In this document: positions 1-10,352 of the stretch, piece after piece
Layout of the letters: each line of letters opens with the position of its first letter
Numbering within the stretch: position 1 is the stretch's first letter
Notes under the pieces: generated by a model
Seen by the model: only the letters and a program-made list of their open reading frames with translations
Databases searched by the model: none
Told to the model about the DNA's origin: nothing
Assembly (NCBI RefSeq): GCF_031453675.1
Contig: NZ_JAVIZX010000001.1
Location: 3,494,001-3,558,000, forward strand
Reading direction: 5' to 3'
Source: Paracidovorax wautersii
Lineage (GTDB): Bacteria; Pseudomonadota; Gammaproteobacteria; Burkholderiales; Burkholderiaceae_C
Length of the DNA: 64,000 bases
Position numbers and translations under genes: made by a program

Positions 1-146
1 AAGCTGGCACACCAGTGGTCGCGGTGAACCAGGGCAAGACCCGCGCTGACGATCTGCTGGCGTTCAAGCTGCACGGCGAAGTGGGTGCCGTGCTTTCTGC
101 GCTGGTGGCGGCTTTGCCGCCCCCGCAGGTTTCGGGTGTGCGCTGA
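1..146 (+). CDS. C-terminal fragment of an unidentified protein
   Basis: An open frame enters from the left edge (codons in phase with base 3) and stops at the TGA at 144-146. About 47 residues are visible, including PVVAVNQGKTRADDLLAF, and they end in an alanine/leucine-rich helix followed by a proline run. The frame has normal coding character, but too little is present to name a family. It runs in the same direction as the AcoR-like regulator that starts about 190 bases later. No terminator is evident between them. Confidence 0.45.
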   Translation, partial: AGTPVVAVNQGKTRADDLLAFKLHGEVGAVLSALVAALPPPQVSGVR

Positions 147-339
147 CGCCCGGCATCGGCTGTGACCGCCGGGGCGCCCCTGGCATCACTAGTGGGGGCT
201 TGATCACGGAAGCCGCACACCCGGTTGCGGAATGCTGCGTACCGCGCAGGCGTTTGGTGCTAAGGTCCGCCTTGCTCCTGCGCAGCGTCGCCGCCATGCA
301 TGCCGCGCAGGCCGTCACAAGATATCGCAAGGAGACGCC

Positions 340-2400
340 ATGCAGGACAACGCATCCTTTGGCGCGTCCGCTGCGGGGCCGGGGCCCGTGTCCGCAGCGG
401 CGCAATTGATCCAGCGTGCACACGAGCGGTCCGCAGCCTTCGGGCTGCAGCGCCATGAAACGGCCGACCTGGAGCCGGTGCGGGCCGACGCGCTGGCCTG
501 GACCGTGGCCCGCAACGAAGCCCTGTGTGCCCATGCCTTGCCCGTGATGGAAACGCTGTCGGCCCAGATCGCCGGTACCCAGAGCATGGTCCTGCTCACC
601 GATGCGCAGGGCGTGATCCTGCATGCGCTGGGCGACGACGAATTCCTCGGCCGTGCCAGCCGCGTCGCTCTGCGCCCGGGCGCCACATGGGCGGAAAGCA
701 GCAAGGGGACCAACGCCATCGGTACGGCACTGGCCATGGGCGAGGCGCTTCAGATCAATGGCAATGAGCACTTTCTCAAAGCGAACGACTTCCTGACCTG
801 TTCCTGCGCTCCGATCCTTGACCCCCAGGGCCTGGTGATCGGTGCGCTGGACGTGAGTGGTGACCACCGCAGCCGCAGCCCCCATACGATGGCGCTGGTG
901 CGCATGTCCGCCAAGATGGTGGAGAACCACCTGTTCGGCAAGGTGTACGAAGACGCCGTACGGCTGCGGTTCCATGCCCGGCCGGAGTTTCTCGGCACCC
1001 TCGTCGAAGGCCTTGCCGCCTTCACGGCGGAGGGCCGGTTCCTCGCCGCCAACCGCAGCGGCCAGTTCCAATTGGGCCTGTCTTCCAAAGCGCTGCAGGC
1101 GCATACCTTCCCATCGCTTTTCGGGATGCCGATGAGCACCCTGCTGGCGCACGCGCGCCAAGGCAATCCGCAACTGCTCACCCTGCGTTTGCCCGGGGGC
1201 GTGACCGTGCATGCCGAGGTGGAGCACCGGGCTCGCCCTGGGGCGTTGCTGGCAGCGCTACCCGCAGAGCCTGCGGCCGGTGCCAGCGACGCGGCTAGGC
1301 CGCACCAGGGTGCTCATGGTGCTTCGGCTGCGACCCAGGCTGGCATCGCGCCGGGACTGTCGAGCCTCAGGTACCTGAATACCGGCGACGCCCACCTGGC
1401 CCAGGTGATCGAAAGGGTCACGCGGCTTCTGGGGCGCGACGTACCCACCATGATCCTCGGCGAGACCGGCACAGGCAAGGAACTGCTGGCGCGGGCCATC
1501 CACCATGATGGGCCGCGGGGGCGCAAGCCTTTCGTGGCCGTCAACTGCGCGTCGATACCCGAAACGCTCATCGAGGCGGAGCTCTTCGGCTATGAAGAGG
1601 GGGCCTTCACCGGCGCACGGCGCAAGGGCAGCACGGGCAAGATCGTCCAGGCGCACGGCGGAACGCTCTTCTTGGACGAGATCGGGGACATGCCGCTGTC
1701 GATGCAGGCGCGCCTGCTGCGCGTGCTGCAGGAGCGCAGCGTGGCGCCGTTGGGGGCCACGCGCGAGATCCAGGTGGATGTCAACGTCGTGTGCGCCACC
1801 CACCGCAACCTGCGGGAGATGATGGCGCAAGGGCAATTCCGGGAGGATCTGTACTACCGCTTGAACGGATTGGTGGTGCGCCTGCCCGCTTTGCGGGAGC
1901 GTTCCGACCTGTCCGTCATCGTGCAGCGGTTGCTGCAGGCCCAACGCGACGGTGGCGCAGCCCATGCACCCATGATTCGGGTGTCGCCCGAGGTCATGGA
2001 CCTGTTTGCCGCCCACGCCTGGCCCGGCAACCTGCGCCAGTTGGCCAACGTGTTGCGCACGGCTGCGCTGATGGCGGAGGGCGATGGCGACGGCAGCACC
2101 GTGCGCAAACAACACCTGCCGGACGATTTCCTGGGCGAATGCGAGGGTGCTCTGCCGTCGCCAGAGTACCTTCGGCACGCCGTCGACATCCTCCAGCAAG
2201 GTCCCAGGCCCGCCGCAGTGAACGCTGCGGTACGTGGGGGTGTGCGTTCCCTGGGCGACGTGACCGCCGTTGCCTTGCAGGAGGCTCTGCGTGCGCATGC
2301 GGGCAATGTCTCGGCCGCCGCGCGTGCGTTGGGCGTTTCCCGCAACACCGTGTACCGGCATCTGCGCGCGGCGTCCGTCCGGGCAGCCCCTCCGGGCTGA
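340..2400 (+). CDS. acoR: Sigma-54-dependent AcoR-family transcriptional activator
   Basis: A 686-residue enhancer-binding activator. An N-terminal GAF-type sensor region (roughly residues 70-210) precedes an AAA+ sigma-54 interaction domain with Walker A GETGTGKE, the sigma-54-contacting GAFTGA loop and Walker B GGTLFLDEIGD. A Fis-type helix-turn-helix (VSAAARALGVSRNTVYRHL) ends the protein. The open frame extends upstream to 232, but the ATG at 340 is preceded by AAGGAG and is the better start. The gene faces the aldehyde/alcohol dehydrogenase operon, whose promoter is of the sigma-54 type, so that operon is the likely target. The inducer (acetoin, ethanol or another small alcohol or aldehyde) cannot be read from sequence. 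A hairpin terminator follows the stop. Confidence 0.9.
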   Translation: MQDNASFGASAAGPGPVSAAAQLIQRAHERSAAFGLQRHETADLEPVRADALAWTVARNEALCAHALPVMETLSAQIAGTQSMVLLTDAQGVILHALGDDEFLGRASRVALRPGATWAESSKGTNAIGTALAMGEALQINGNEHFLKANDFLTCSCAPILDPQGLVIGALDVSGDHRSRSPHTMALVRMSAKMVENHLFGKVYEDAVRLRFHARPEFLGTLVEGLAAFTAEGRFLAANRSGQFQLGLSSKALQAHTFPSLFGMPMSTLLAHARQGNPQLLTLRLPGGVTVHAEVEHRARPGALLAALPAEPAAGASDAARPHQGAHGASAATQAGIAPGLSSLRYLNTGDAHLAQVIERVTRLLGRDVPTMILGETGTGKELLARAIHHDGPRGRKPFVAVNCASIPETLIEAELFGYEEGAFTGARRKGSTGKIVQAHGGTLFLDEIGDMPLSMQARLLRVLQERSVAPLGATREIQVDVNVVCATHRNLREMMAQGQFREDLYYRLNGLVVRLPALRERSDLSVIVQRLLQAQRDGGAAHAPMIRVSPEVMDLFAAHAWPGNLRQLANVLRTAALMAEGDGDGSTVRKQHLPDDFLGECEGALPSPEYLRHAVDILQQGPRPAAVNAAVRGGVRSLGDVTAVALQEALRAHAGNVSAAARALGVSRNTVYRHLRAASVRAAPPG

Positions 2401-2429
2401 ACATCGGCCACCTTGGCCAGCGGGCGTGC

Positions 2430-2467
2430 GTCCCGTCCCCGTCGTGCAGGGGCCGGGGGGACTTTTT
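2430..2467 (+). terminator. Rho-independent terminator after the AcoR-like gene
   Basis: GTCCC-GT-CCCC and GGGG-CC-GGGGGGAC form a strong stem around an 8-base loop and are followed directly by TTTTT at 2463-2467. The element lies between the AcoR-like stop and the stop codon of the convergent DUF779 gene, so it probably separates the two transcription units. Confidence 0.75.
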
Positions 2468-2906
2468 AAGCCGCTCCGCTGGGCGGAGGACCCATCGCCT
2501 GGATGGATGCCCACTCCGCATCGCTGTACAGCCGTGAGCGTGTCAGAAAGCGCAGGCCCGTGGGACGTTCCAGCGAGAACATGCCGCCGTTTCCGGGGAC
2601 TGCATCGATGATGATGTGGGTGTGTTCCCAGTAGGCGAACTGCGAGCGGCTCATGTAGAACGGCGTGCCGGCGATGTGGCCCAGAAGCACGTCGGAATCC
2701 CCGACCAGGAACTCCCCCCGGGCAAAGCACATCGGAGCGCTGCCGTCGCAGCATCCGCCCGACTGGTGGAACATGAGCGGGCCGTGTTGTGCGGCCAGCC
2801 GGGCGATGAGGTCGGTGGCGGCAGGGGTGGCCGACACGCGGGTGACTTGGGCGGCCACCGCGTCGGCCGAGCCGCCCTCACTGCTAGGGAATGCCGTGGT
2901 TTCCAT
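2466..2906 (-). CDS. DUF779 family protein
   Basis: A 146-residue protein with the features of DUF779: the cysteine pair in MFHQSGGCCDGS, an aromatic/histidine stretch YWEHTHIIID, then GGMFSLE and LRFLTRSRL. DUF779 proteins are encoded beside AcoR-type activators and aldehyde dehydrogenases in proteobacteria and actinobacteria; their biochemical role is not settled. It is the last gene of the three-gene minus-strand operon, 35 bases after the alcohol dehydrogenase. The paired cysteines and histidine suggest metal or thiol chemistry, which is inference. Confidence 0.85.
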   Translation of the reverse strand: METTAFPSSEGGSADAVAAQVTRVSATPAATDLIARLAAQHGPLMFHQSGGCCDGSAPMCFARGEFLVGDSDVLLGHIAGTPFYMSRSQFAYWEHTHIIIDAVPGNGGMFSLERPTGLRFLTRSRLYSDAEWASIQAMGPPPSGAA

Positions 2907-2941
2907 GGGTCAGTCTCCTGCAGAGGCCGCCGCCCCGCGTT

Positions 2942-3973
2942 TCAGGCGGCCATGTCCAGCACGATGCGGCCCTGGATCTGGCCTTTGTGCATGCGCGCGA
3001 ACACGTCGTTGATATTTTCCAGCTTCTCGGTGGCCACCGTCGCTTTCACCTGGCCGCGGGCGGCGAAGTCCAGCGACTCCTGCAGGTCCAGGCGCGTACC
3101 CACGATGGAGCCACGGACCGTCACGCCGCGCAGCACCATGTCGAAGATGGGCAGCGGGAAGTTGCCGGGCGGCAGGCCGTTGAGCGACACCGTGCCGCCG
3201 CGACGCACCATCCCCAGCGCCTGTTCGAAGGCCTTGGGCGAGACGGCCGTAACCAGGGCACCATGCGCACCGCCGATCTCCTTTTGCAGGTAGGCGGCCG
3301 GATCGGTGGTCTTGGCGTTGACCGTGACGCTCGCGCCGAGTTTCTTGGCCAGTTCCAGCTTGTCGTCCTCGACGTCCACGGCCGCAACGTTCAGACCCAT
3401 GGCCTTGGCGTATTGCACGGCCATGTGGCCGAGGCCGCCGATGCCCGAGATGACCACCCAGTCACCGGGCCGAGTGTCCGTCACCTTCAGGCCCTTGTAG
3501 ACCGTGACGCCCGCGCACAGCACGGGTGCGATGTCCACGAAGCTGATGTCCTTGGGCAGGTGGCCGACGAAGTTGGGGTCCGCCAGGGCGTAGTCGGCAA
3601 ATCCGCCGTTCACGGAATAGCCGGTGTTGCTCTGCGATTCGCACAGCGTCTCCCAGCCGCCCAGGCAGTGGGTGCAGCAACCACAGGCCGAATGCAGCCA
3701 GGGTACGCCGACCCGGTCGCCTTCCTTGATGTGCTTGACGTTCTTGCCGATGGCCGCCACGAAGCCAACCCCTTCATGACCAGGAATGAACGGCGGGTTG
3801 GGCTTGACCGGCCAGTCGCCCTCGGCGGCATGCAGGTCGGTGTGGCAGACGCCGGACGCTTCGATCTTCACGAGGATCTGGTCGTCTGCAGGCACGGGAA
3901 CGGGCACTTCCTCGATGGTCAGCGGTTTGCCGAATTCACGGACGACAGCGGCTTTCATGGTTTTTGCGGACAT
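2942..3973 (-). CDS. adhP: Zinc-dependent alcohol dehydrogenase (AdhP type)
   Basis: A 343-residue medium-chain dehydrogenase oxidising primary alcohols to aldehydes with NAD+. Catalytic zinc ligands are visible as Cys in SGVCHTD, His in GHEGVG and Cys in VLCAGVT. The four structural-zinc cysteines lie in CGCCTHCLGGWETLC, and the Rossmann motif is GIGGLGHMA. A GTG six bases upstream would lie only three bases from the AAGGAG ribosome site, so the ATG at 3973 is preferred. It lies between the aldehyde dehydrogenase and DUF779 genes, giving a two-step alcohol-to-acid route. The 120-base gap to the dehydrogenase upstream shows no terminator. Confidence 0.9.
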   Translation of the reverse strand: MSAKTMKAAVVREFGKPLTIEEVPVPVPADDQILVKIEASGVCHTDLHAAEGDWPVKPNPPFIPGHEGVGFVAAIGKNVKHIKEGDRVGVPWLHSACGCCTHCLGGWETLCESQSNTGYSVNGGFADYALADPNFVGHLPKDISFVDIAPVLCAGVTVYKGLKVTDTRPGDWVVISGIGGLGHMAVQYAKAMGLNVAAVDVEDDKLELAKKLGASVTVNAKTTDPAAYLQKEIGGAHGALVTAVSPKAFEQALGMVRRGGTVSLNGLPPGNFPLPIFDMVLRGVTVRGSIVGTRLDLQESLDFAARGQVKATVATEKLENINDVFARMHKGQIQGRIVLDMAA

Positions 3974-4093
3974 GGGCACGGACTCCTTGCGGTTGCGAAC
4001 GGATGAAGAGAGAGGGCGGGGCGAACGCTTCCAGAATAGGTACGCCCCGCGCTGCGCCGGTTAATGCAGATCAACCGGGTGCCGATCGGCCGC

Positions 4094-5614
<1,521 letters not shown>

Positions 5615-5683
5615 GGTGCTGTCTCCTGGTTGGAATGGGAAGAGGTCGCTCGTCGCGCTGCGGCGCCGTGCATCCTCTGAAGG

Positions 5684-5698
5684 GCAAGTCGCGTGCCA
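5684..5698 (-). promoter_or_regulatory. Sigma-54 (-24/-12) promoter of the aldehyde dehydrogenase operon
   Basis: Read on the minus strand the bases are TGGCACGCGACTTGC. This matches the sigma-54 consensus TGGCACG-N4-TTGC exactly in both blocks with the right spacing. A transcript would begin near 5672, leaving roughly 58 untranslated bases before the aldehyde dehydrogenase ATG. It fits an operon facing a sigma-54 activator gene. Confidence 0.88.
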
Positions 5699-5840
5699 GA
5701 GCCAGGCAGAGGCATTCGTGCCGACCGGCTGGTGGCTGCCGCCTCGGCTTGGCGGGGCTCGGGGGGCACGGTCGTGCCTTGGTCGCCTGGCCCTGCGCTG
5801 CTTCAGGGTGTGCCGCGTGTTCCATTGCGTGACGCTTCAC

Positions 5841-5857
5841 TGTTCCGTTTCGGAACA
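5841..5857. promoter_or_regulatory. Candidate upstream activator site (perfect palindrome)
   Basis: TGTTCCG-TTT-CGGAACA is a perfect 7-base inverted repeat. It lies about 150 bases upstream of the sigma-54 promoter, a usual distance for enhancer binding by a GAFTGA-type activator. A second TGTTCC half-site lies at 5818-5823, 23 bases away (about two helical turns). Assignment to the AcoR-like protein is inference. Confidence 0.6.
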
Positions 5858-6066
5858 ATGGAGCAGGTGTGCGCGGGTCAACGACCGGAAGATGCCGCCT
5901 GGGGAGCGGGCCGCGCCAGGACAGAAGAGGTGCGGATCCACGGCAGGGTGGTGGAGCACCGTGCACAGCCCGGCCTCGATGGGGACGGCGCAGTCATCAG
6001 GGCGGCTTCGCGGCGGGGCCTGCGCCGTCACGGCTGCTCTGGCTGCCTTTGCCGGCCAGTCGTCAT

Positions 6067-6083
6067 GCTATTGATTGTGTAGC
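6067..6083. repeat. Dispersed repeat family 1, partial copy (hairpin only)
   Basis: GCTA-TTGATTGTG-TAGC is the AT-rich hairpin half of the family 1 repeat seen at twelve other places in the window. The GC-rich half is missing or unrecognisable here. It lies in the leader between the sigma-54 operon region and the YebC-like gene. The rest of 5699-6189 holds only the activator site. Confidence 0.4.
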
Positions 6084-6189
6084 GATATGCCGCCGTAGAA
6101 TATGCGCTTGCGGCCATTTTGGCTTGCAACCGCGGTGCGGTACGCCCAAGGCGTGCCCGCGGCCTATCCCCTCATTCGCAGGAGGCGCC

Positions 6190-6909
6190 ATGGGTGCGCA
6201 ATGGAAAGCAAAAGGCAAGGCCCAGGTGGCCGACGCCAAGGGCAAGCTGTTTGGCAAGCTGGTCAAGGAAATCATCGTGGCCGCGCGCGGCGGCGCCGAC
6301 CCGGCTGGCAACTCCCGCCTGCGGCTGGCCGTGGAGCAGGCACGCAAGGCGTCCATGCCCAAGGACACGCTGGACCGTGCCATCAAGAAGGGCTCGGGCA
6401 CCGGCACCGATGCCGTGGACTACCAGCGCGTGATCTATGAAGGCTTCGGGCCCCACCAGGTGCCGGTGATGGTCGAATGCCTGACCGACAACGTCAACCG
6501 CACGGCGCCGGAGATGCGCGTGCTGTTCCGCAAGGGCCAGCTGGGCACGTCCGGCTCGGTGTCGTGGGACTTCAACCACGTGGGGCTGATCGAGGCGGAA
6601 CCCACGCCTGGCCATGCCGGTGCAGATGCCGAGGTGGCCGCCATCGAGGCAGGCGCGCAGGACTTCGGCCCGGGCGAGGAAGGGGGCGCGACGCTGTTCG
6701 TGACCGACCCTGCCGATCTCGACCTGGTCAGCCGCGCGCTGCCTGCGCAAGGGTTCACCGTGCTGTCGGCCAAGCTGGGCTACCAGCCCAAGAATCCGGT
6801 GGATCCGGCCAACCTCAGCCCCGAGGCGCTGGAAGAAGTGGAGAGCTTCCTGGCAGCGATCGACGCGCACGACGACGTCCAGGAGATGTTCGTCGGCCTC
6901 AAGGGCTGA
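6190..6909 (+). CDS. YebC/PmpR-family protein, divergent paralogue (YeeN-like)
   Basis: A 239-residue member of the YebC family, which covers transcriptional regulators and translation factors such as TACO1. The fold is recognisable from [16 protein letters not shown], the central YEGFG and TDNVNRT motifs and [10 protein letters not shown]. The N-terminus [12 protein letters not shown] lacks the GHSKWANI block of canonical YebC, which is encoded separately at 25355. The open frame reaches back to 5869, but AGGAGG just before the ATG at 6190 fixes the start. It is flanked by non-coding DNA on both sides and appears monocistronic. Confidence 0.85.
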   Translation: MGAQWKAKGKAQVADAKGKLFGKLVKEIIVAARGGADPAGNSRLRLAVEQARKASMPKDTLDRAIKKGSGTGTDAVDYQRVIYEGFGPHQVPVMVECLTDNVNRTAPEMRVLFRKGQLGTSGSVSWDFNHVGLIEAEPTPGHAGADAEVAAIEAGAQDFGPGEEGGATLFVTDPADLDLVSRALPAQGFTVLSAKLGYQPKNPVDPANLSPEALEEVESFLAAIDAHDDVQEMFVGLKG

Positions 6910-7624
6910 CGCTGCGGTCTGGCGCCCCGGCGCGCGGTGGCGCCGCCGCCTCTGTTCCCGTCAGTCGCAAGCCGCGACGCTTTCGAATGGGGATGCCATG
7001 AGCGACCAGTTGGCCGCCACCGGGAGGGCGGCGGGTTGCGGCCGCGATGGCATCGGAACCCGCGTCCAGCGGTGCAGAGCGTAGTCGCCCCCGCTGGCGG
7101 CGGACGAGAGGTCGTGAGCAGACGATCCTCCCTAGGGTGCCTAGACCAGCGCCGTGCGTTCAGGGGCGTCCACTTCAACGTCCCGGTCGCGGTATCCCAA
7201 TCGCCCCCGCGTTCCCGGGCAGGTGCTGATGTGCAAGGTGCAGTGTTGGCTACACCGCTGCTTCGGGCACGGACGGGCGCGCTCGGCCCCGCCTTCGTCC
7301 TGCCCAGGCCGGGCAAGGGGATTGCACACCGACCTTCTCTTCAAGATCAACCTTCGTGACTCGGACCGCCCTGATGGCCGAGCATGCGGTAGCGGGCGGG
7401 TGGTACGCCTGCGGAGCGCCGCGGCCATTCTGCGGCCGTGGCTTGCGGATGGCGGCCCTTTGGCCGCGAATTCGGCGCATGCTGCCTGACGGAATGACGT
7501 GGCCCGTGGAGCCTGTAACCTCGAATGCATACCGGTTGGGCCCTCCCTCGCGGCCACTGTGGCTTGCTGTGCCCATCCGATATCCATAAGATAACGTTCT
7601 GATTAATCCGATAGATATCCACTA
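6910..7624. other. 715-base stretch with no supported gene
   Basis: Several open frames cross this region on both strands. None has a ribosome site, a recognisable domain or a convincing amino acid composition, and they overlap one another. No tRNA, hairpin terminator or repeat copy was recognised. Only the last 50 bases, AT-rich and next to the TetR gene, look like a promoter region. Confidence 0.5.
7575..7622. promoter_or_regulatory. Candidate TetR autoregulatory operator
   Basis: Two related boxes, ATCCGATATCCA at 7575 and ATCCGATAGATATCCA at 7606, flank an AT-rich core directly upstream of the TetR start. GATATC is itself symmetrical. The second box ends three bases before the ATG at 7625, so binding there would block both transcription and ribosome access. 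Assignment rests on position and symmetry only. Confidence 0.4.
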
Positions 7625-8284
7625 ATGCCCACGCGAAACAAGGCCGGCGAGAGCAGTGCGGTTGTATCGCGCAAGCCCCAGCAGGAACGCAGCCTGGTGC
7701 GCTACAACCTGTTGCTGGATGCAGCGAACGAATTGCTGCTCACCCAGGACATCGCAGAGATCGGGCTGTACCAGGTCGCGGACCGCGCGGGGGTGCCCGC
7801 TGCGTCGGCATACCACTTCTTTCCTTCGCCGGGGGCTGTCTTCACTGCGCTGGCAGAGCGATACCAGATCGAACTCGCCTCCGTGATGGAAAGCGCGAGG
7901 CCGCCGGCCGACGGCCGCTGGCAGACCCTGCTGAGCGAGATGGCTGCCGTGTTCGTGCGGTGCTACAACCAGAATCTGCCGATGAGCAAGGTGATTCTGG
8001 GCGGTGCTGCGCGCCAGGACCTGGCGCTTTTCGATGAGCGGTTCATCGAAGCGCTGTCGATGCGCTTGGTCGTTCTTTGCGATGCGCTGTACCACATGCC
8101 GATGATCCGTGATCTGCAGCACCGGCTGCATGTCATGCTCACCATCGTCAACGGCATCTGGTCCCTGTCGTTTTCCCGGCATGGCCAGATCACGAAGGAA
8201 TTCGAGGCTGAAGCCGCGGTCGCAGCCATCGCGTACTGCCGGACCTTCCTGCCCGAGTTCATGGAGCCGAAGACCTTTCCCTGA
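7625..8284 (+). CDS. TetR/AcrR-family transcriptional regulator
   Basis: A 219-residue regulator. The N-terminal helix-turn-helix spans about residues 25-70 (LLLTQDIAEIGLYQVADR then GVPAASAYHFFPS) with the typical YHFF end of the recognition helix. The C-terminal ligand domain is unassigned. No clear Shine-Dalgarno sequence precedes the ATG; the upstream bases are instead repeated boxes that may be its operator. No adjacent enzyme or pump gene identifies the regulon. The downstream neighbour is a membrane EAL protein about 260 bases away. Confidence 0.85.
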   Translation: MPTRNKAGESSAVVSRKPQQERSLVRYNLLLDAANELLLTQDIAEIGLYQVADRAGVPAASAYHFFPSPGAVFTALAERYQIELASVMESARPPADGRWQTLLSEMAAVFVRCYNQNLPMSKVILGGAARQDLALFDERFIEALSMRLVVLCDALYHMPMIRDLQHRLHVMLTIVNGIWSLSFSRHGQITKEFEAEAAVAAIAYCRTFLPEFMEPKTFP

Positions 8285-8548
8285 GCTGCTGAGGGTTGTT
8301 GCCCGGCGCTCCGACGATCTCGCATGATGCCGTTTGACGGGTGTCGCGCCTGCCTCTTCGCTCGTAACAAAAGGTGTGCAAAAATAGATAAATATCTGCT
8401 TTAGCCACACGCCCATGCCTAGCTGCTGCCCCTTGTCGAGCCGTGAACCCGCCGTCGCCTGCGAGACGGGAATCTGCTGCGGATGCCAGCGGGCGCGGCC
8501 GGGGAGCCCGGTGCGTGCTGCGCATGGCAGGTGCCCCGGAGCTTCCGC

Positions 8549-10312
8549 GTGAATCCGGACGCCGTGCTTTCCACGCTGGCGACGCTTCGTGGCGGCCTGG
8601 GCCCCTGGGCGATGGATCCCGCGAGCTTGCCCGTCTGGCAGGCCCTGGCGTTCTGGATCGCGGCGTCCCTGGTGCTGTACGGCACCAACCGCCTGGCGGT
8701 CTATGTGTCCCTGTCCGTGGACGACGCCAGCCGCCGCGTCTCCGAATCCCTGGCCTCCGTCGGGATCGGCGCGCTGTCCTGGGGCCTGGACATGGCCGCC
8801 TGTTTCCTGCGGTCCGACGTCGACCCCCAGGAGTGGAGCCTGCTGCCGGCCCTGTCTTCCCTGATCGTGATGGTGGTCACGTGCCGCATCGCCGTGCCCG
8901 TACTGCTCACCCGGGACAACCGCTGGTGCCTGGGCGGCGCCAGCATCGGCATGGCTTTCGGGGTGGCGTTCGCCCACACGATCCTGATGACCGGCCATTT
9001 CTTCCAGCCGGCGATCATCCAGGCCGTGCCTTTCGTGCTGGCCTGCCTGGTGGTGGCGGCACTGGTCTTCCGTGTGGCCCGCCGCTACCAGCGTGCACGC
9101 GTGCGCAGCCGCAGCTCGGCCCCCTGGCGCTTCTGGGGGGGCTGCGGGGCCGTGGTCGTCTTGATCGAATGGCTGTTTTTCCAGGCCTTTGCCCACCCTC
9201 CGCCCTCTGGCGAGCGCAGCCAGGCCGGACTGCAAGGGGCCGAGGTCATGCTGGTCGTCGGCCTCTTCAGCGGCCTGATGTTCATCGAGCAGATGGTCAA
9301 CATGCGCTCGGACCGGGGTCGCCAGCATCTCTTCCACCGCGGTCTCTCGCTCATCCGGTCCGGGGCCGAAACGGGAGGCGCGCAGTCGGACGCACGGCTG
9401 TCGCTGATCGCGGACCACCTGCGCGAACTGGTGGTGCCGGAGCGGCTGGAACTGCACTTCCAGCCCATCGCCAACCTCCGTGTGCAAAGCGTTCACCTGG
9501 AGGCCCTGCTGCGGCTGGAGCACCCCTTGCTGGGCCGCATCAACCCCGAACAATTCTTCCTGGCGTGCGAGCTGCGGGGCTGGACCCCCCAGGCCGACCG
9601 CCTGATCCTGCGCAACGCCCTCGATCTGCTGCGGACCTGGCGCGCCCAGTGTCTGGACGTGCCGGTGAACGTGAACGTGGCGCCCGAGACCTTGATGGTT
9701 CCGGGTTTTGCCGAATGGCTGGGCCAGGAGATCGCAAGCCGCGGCCTGGTGCCCGAGGACGTGCGGCTGGAGCTGACCGAGCACGCCATCACCGCCTGCG
9801 GTGGGCCGCTGCGGCGCAGCGTGGACGAATTGCACGCGGCGGGCGTGCAAGTGGTGATGGACGACTTCGGCGTCGGCTACTCGTCGCTGGGCGTGCTCGC
9901 CGACCTGAAGCTGGCCGGACTGAAATGCGACCGTCTGCTGCTGCGCGATGTGGCCCTGGACCCAAGGCGCCAGGCGTTGCTGCGCAATGTCGCGGCCATG
10001 GGGCGCGATCTCGGCCTGCCGGTGACCGTGGAGGGCATTGAAACCGCGGCCGAACTGCGCTGTGCCGTGCAATGTGGCATCGACAGCATCCAGGGCTATC
10101 TGTTCGCGCGGCCGGTGCCCGCGGCCGATGTGATGCGCTGGCTGCATGAAAGCCGCGCAGAGCGGATGCGGGCGCTGGTGCGCCTATTGGCCGCAGCGGA
10201 CGGGACCGAAGAGCCTGCGGCGTGGGGCCCGCAGAAAAGCGTCGGCGCAACGCCGGTGCTCATCGAGGGCGACGACCCGTCCCGGGGCTGGAGCGCCAAG
10301 CCGGCGGCTTGA
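8549..10312 (+). CDS. Membrane EAL-domain c-di-GMP phosphodiesterase with MHYT-like sensor
   Basis: 587 residues from a GTG start that has GGAG seven bases upstream; the frame is open back to an ATG at 8483. The first ~250 residues form about seven membrane helices laid out like an MHYT sensor. The C-terminal EAL domain keeps the signature residues: EALLRLEHP, NVNVAPETL, ELTEHAI, MDDFGVGYSSL, VEGIET and QGYLFARP. It should therefore hydrolyse cyclic di-GMP. There is no GGDEF domain. The sensor repeats are degenerate: SWGLDMAAC stands where MHF/MHYT would be expected. Target and signal are unknown. Confidence 0.82.
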   Translation: MNPDAVLSTLATLRGGLGPWAMDPASLPVWQALAFWIAASLVLYGTNRLAVYVSLSVDDASRRVSESLASVGIGALSWGLDMAACFLRSDVDPQEWSLLPALSSLIVMVVTCRIAVPVLLTRDNRWCLGGASIGMAFGVAFAHTILMTGHFFQPAIIQAVPFVLACLVVAALVFRVARRYQRARVRSRSSAPWRFWGGCGAVVVLIEWLFFQAFAHPPPSGERSQAGLQGAEVMLVVGLFSGLMFIEQMVNMRSDRGRQHLFHRGLSLIRSGAETGGAQSDARLSLIADHLRELVVPERLELHFQPIANLRVQSVHLEALLRLEHPLLGRINPEQFFLACELRGWTPQADRLILRNALDLLRTWRAQCLDVPVNVNVAPETLMVPGFAEWLGQEIASRGLVPEDVRLELTEHAITACGGPLRRSVDELHAAGVQVVMDDFGVGYSSLGVLADLKLAGLKCDRLLLRDVALDPRRQALLRNVAAMGRDLGLPVTVEGIETAAELRCAVQCGIDSIQGYLFARPVPAADVMRWLHESRAERMRALVRLLAAADGTEEPAAWGPQKSVGATPVLIEGDDPSRGWSAKPAA

Positions 10313-10352
10313 GCGCCAGGCATTTGCCGGACCTGCCGCACGGTGAGGGTGC

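Noticed and set aside
232-339. N-terminal extension of the AcoR-like protein
   Set aside because: The extra 36 codons are basic and low-complexity, and the ATG at 340 has a good ribosome site.
6910-7624. Overlapping open frames of 60-180 codons on both strands
   Set aside because: No ribosome site, domain or credible amino acid usage; they overlap each other. Treated as non-coding.
7622-10147. An 841-codon open frame on the minus strand
   Set aside because: It lies opposite the TetR and EAL genes in GC-rich DNA, and its product is a His/Gln/Arg-rich string with no domain. It is an antisense shadow.
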